8,271 nucleotides of DNA, taken from Actinomycetes bacterium. GTDB taxonomy: Bacteria; Actinomycetota; Acidimicrobiia; Acidimicrobiales; SZUA-35. The DNA lies in assembly GCA_024227975.1 (NCBI GenBank), contig JAAETV010000623.1, positions 1 to 8,271 of the forward strand, in the 5' to 3' direction. Shown piece by piece: positions 7,460 through 8,271 of the stretch. The number at the start of each line of letters is the position of its first letter. The first letter of the stretch is position 1. Below the pieces are notes generated by a model. It was given only the letters and a program-made list of their open reading frames with translations. It did not search any database and had not been told where the DNA came from. The position numbers and the translations under genes are program-made.

Positions 7460-7590
7460 CTAGGTGGTCGCGGCCTCTAGTCCGGCGCTCGGCCCGACCC
7501 GGTCAGGGACTGCTCCCAGCTGTGCTAGGCCGCTGTGGGTGATCAGTCCCTCACCACTGCTCGTCGCTTTCCGTGGCAACACCAGACCAG
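7460..7590 (-). pseudogene. IS1380-like transposase N-terminal remnant
   Basis: From about 7590 downward the minus strand encodes a short frame containing GEGLITHSGLAQLGAV, then DRVG and AGLEAATT, ended by a TAG at 7460-7462. The pattern (Gly-Glu-Gly-Leu-hydrophobic-Ser/Thr-His-Ser/Ala-Gly...Leu...Asp-Arg-Val-Gly-Leu) resembles the N-terminus of IS1380-family transposases from actinobacteria. No further family sequence was found downstream in any minus frame, so only about 45 residues remain. The identification rests on one short block and is tentative. It is the second transposase fragment in this gene-free region. Confidence 0.45.
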
Positions 7591-7607
7591 TAGTTTGAGA
7601 CGCGATA

Positions 7608-7673
7608 AGACCCCCTGTTTCCCGGGTTTGATGGCTGCTTCAACGACATCCATTGTCCCGGGTCAGGGGGTCT
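7608..7673. repeat. Long inverted repeat (terminator or mobile-element end)
   Basis: AGACCCCCTG (7608-7617) is exactly complementary to CAGGGGGTCT (7664-7673). Just inside, CCCGGG (7621-7626) pairs with CCCGGG (7657-7662), separated from the outer arms by TTT on one side and T on the other. The loop is 30 bases and contains a further ATGG/CCAT pair. It lies 47 bases beyond the stop of the small membrane protein gene, where a terminator would be expected, but only a weak TCTT/TCTTT follows. It is also close to the 5' side of the IS1380-like remnant, so it could be that element's leader or end. Confidence 0.65.
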
Positions 7674-7719
7674 TTGGCGAACCCAGACCAGAGTCAGTTG
7701 CGACCAATCCGGGTTGGGT

Positions 7720-7917
7720 TCAGGCTTGGTCTGCCTCCCTCTTTAGGATTCGTCGTCGAACTTCGATCAGTACAGCACTAGCGCCTAGTGATAGATAAGC
7801 TGTTAACTCGAGCCAGCCAGATGTGGTGTTGTCAGTCAGTAGTCCCCGCCCGCCGATGAAAACTGCGACTAGTGCGAATGCTATGCTGAGTAGTCTGATG
7901 ATGAGTGTCAGTCTCAT
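7720..7917 (-). CDS. Small two-helix membrane protein, unknown function
   Basis: 65 residues from the ATG at 7917; the frame is open further upstream but that part overlaps the preceding gene. AGGA lies 8 bases before the ATG. The preceding gene ends in TGATCATG, so stop and start are 2 nt apart and translation is probably coupled. Residues about 4-23 and 34-53 are hydrophobic helices joined by a short polar turn (GRGLLTDNTTSG); the tail is strongly basic and polar (EVRRRILKREADQA), which by the positive-inside rule is cytoplasmic. No family is recognised. Its size, topology and tight coupling to an exported-protein gene would suit an accessory or immunity-type partner, but that is only inference. 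Base composition is lower in G+C than the ABC and lipoprotein genes. Confidence 0.7.
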   Translation of the reverse strand: MRLTLIIRLLSIAFALVAVFIGGRGLLTDNTTSGWLELTAYLSLGASAVLIEVRRRILKREADQA

Positions 7918-7919
7918 GA

Positions 7920-8271
7920 TCAGTATCCTGAGCACCAGATTGCTTGCGGTACTGCCGTGAAATGTATGTCGACGCCTTTGCTGTTGGAGCATAAACCCAA
8001 GCTCCCACGTATTGTTGCAAGGAGAGCTACGACTACACCGGTTGGCAGTGCACACAGGCCAGCTGTGGACCCCGTACAGACGAGCGCGAACACTCCACCG
8101 CCATAGATCATTGCGTTTGTAAGTTTGCCCAGTTCGTAGCTCGTGAGTTTGATGGTGTGCATTCCGTACCAAGTCTTGGAGAACTTGGGGTCGGCTACGA
8201 TGGGGTATGCGTATTCGGTGTTGGTGTGTTTGATGTGTTGGGTGAGTGTGGTGCCGTCGACTGTGTAATGG
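7920..8271 (-). CDS. Probable exported protein, C-terminal part (start outside window)
   Basis: The last 116 residues of a gene that enters from the right edge; an internal ATG at 8162 is not the likely start because coding-like sequence continues upstream in frame. Visible order: HYTVDGTTLTQHIKHTNTEY, then AYPIVADPKF, WYG, a polar stretch (IKLTSYELGKLTN), a Gly/Ala/Val/Leu-rich hydrophobic segment (about residues 53-82), and a Cys-containing tail ending AIWCSGY. There are four cysteines in the last 65 residues. The arrangement 'short polar repeat – YPVVADP – aromatic/Gly – ~30 hydrophobic residues – Cys-containing tail' recurs, from memory, in uncharacterised secreted proteins of actinobacteria, some with a long N-terminal region. 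No enzyme function is visible. It is coupled to the small membrane protein gene downstream. Confidence 0.7.
   Translation of the reverse strand, partial: HYTVDGTTLTQHIKHTNTEYAYPIVADPKFSKTWYGMHTIKLTSYELGKLTNAMIYGGGVFALVCTGSTAGLCALPTGVVVALLATIRGSLGLCSNSKGVDIHFTAVPQAIWCSGY

Noticed and set aside
7535..7798. 87-codon plus-strand open frame
   Set aside because: It runs through the long inverted repeat and into the antisense of the small membrane protein gene, with a low-complexity translation and no recognisable motif.

Overview
The window looks like chromosomal DNA from a high-GC actinobacterium, possibly an Acidimicrobiia/Ilumatobacter-like lineage. The lineage is inferred from Thr/Ser-rich lipoproteins with GerMN and SH3 domains and from overall composition; there is no rRNA or other marker gene. 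Hand counts give about 63% G+C in a sample line of the ABC permease gene (4681-4740), against about 45% and 53% in sample lines at the right edge (7861-7920, 8161-8220). Every convincing gene is on the minus strand.

Reading from high to low coordinates (direction of transcription): the right edge (7720-8271) holds the 3' end of a gene for a probable exported protein with a Cys- and Gly-rich hydrophobic C-terminus. It is followed after 2 nt by a 65-residue two-helix membrane protein. Next comes about 870 bp without an intact gene (6847-7719). It contains decayed pieces of an IS1380-like and an IS256-family transposase, plus several strong inverted repeats. Then an operon of two overlapping genes (6846 to 3602) encodes a LolD/MacB-type ABC ATPase and an 824-residue duplicated FtsX-type permease. 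Only 49 bp beyond the permease stop lies a 5'-truncated IS110 transposase (3552-2656). It keeps its C-terminal Tnp domain and apparently its right end but has lost the DEDD/RuvC domain.

The left third (2352 to 255) is a row of three small genes for secreted lipoproteins: a bacterial SH3 protein, a GerMN-domain protein and a small four-Cys protein. All have a signal peptide ending in a lipobox-like Cys and a low-complexity Thr/Ser/Ala/Pro linker. They probably form one transcription unit placing three proteins on the outer face of the membrane. The first 254 bases hold no gene I can support, but contain a long imperfect hairpin (72-118) and a perfect 14-bp palindrome.

The most notable points are the ABC operon sandwiched between IS remnants, the low-GC exported-protein/small-membrane-protein pair upstream of it, and several intergenic hairpins without an obvious identity. 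I see no CRISPR array, no tRNA or rRNA, and no intact mobile element.
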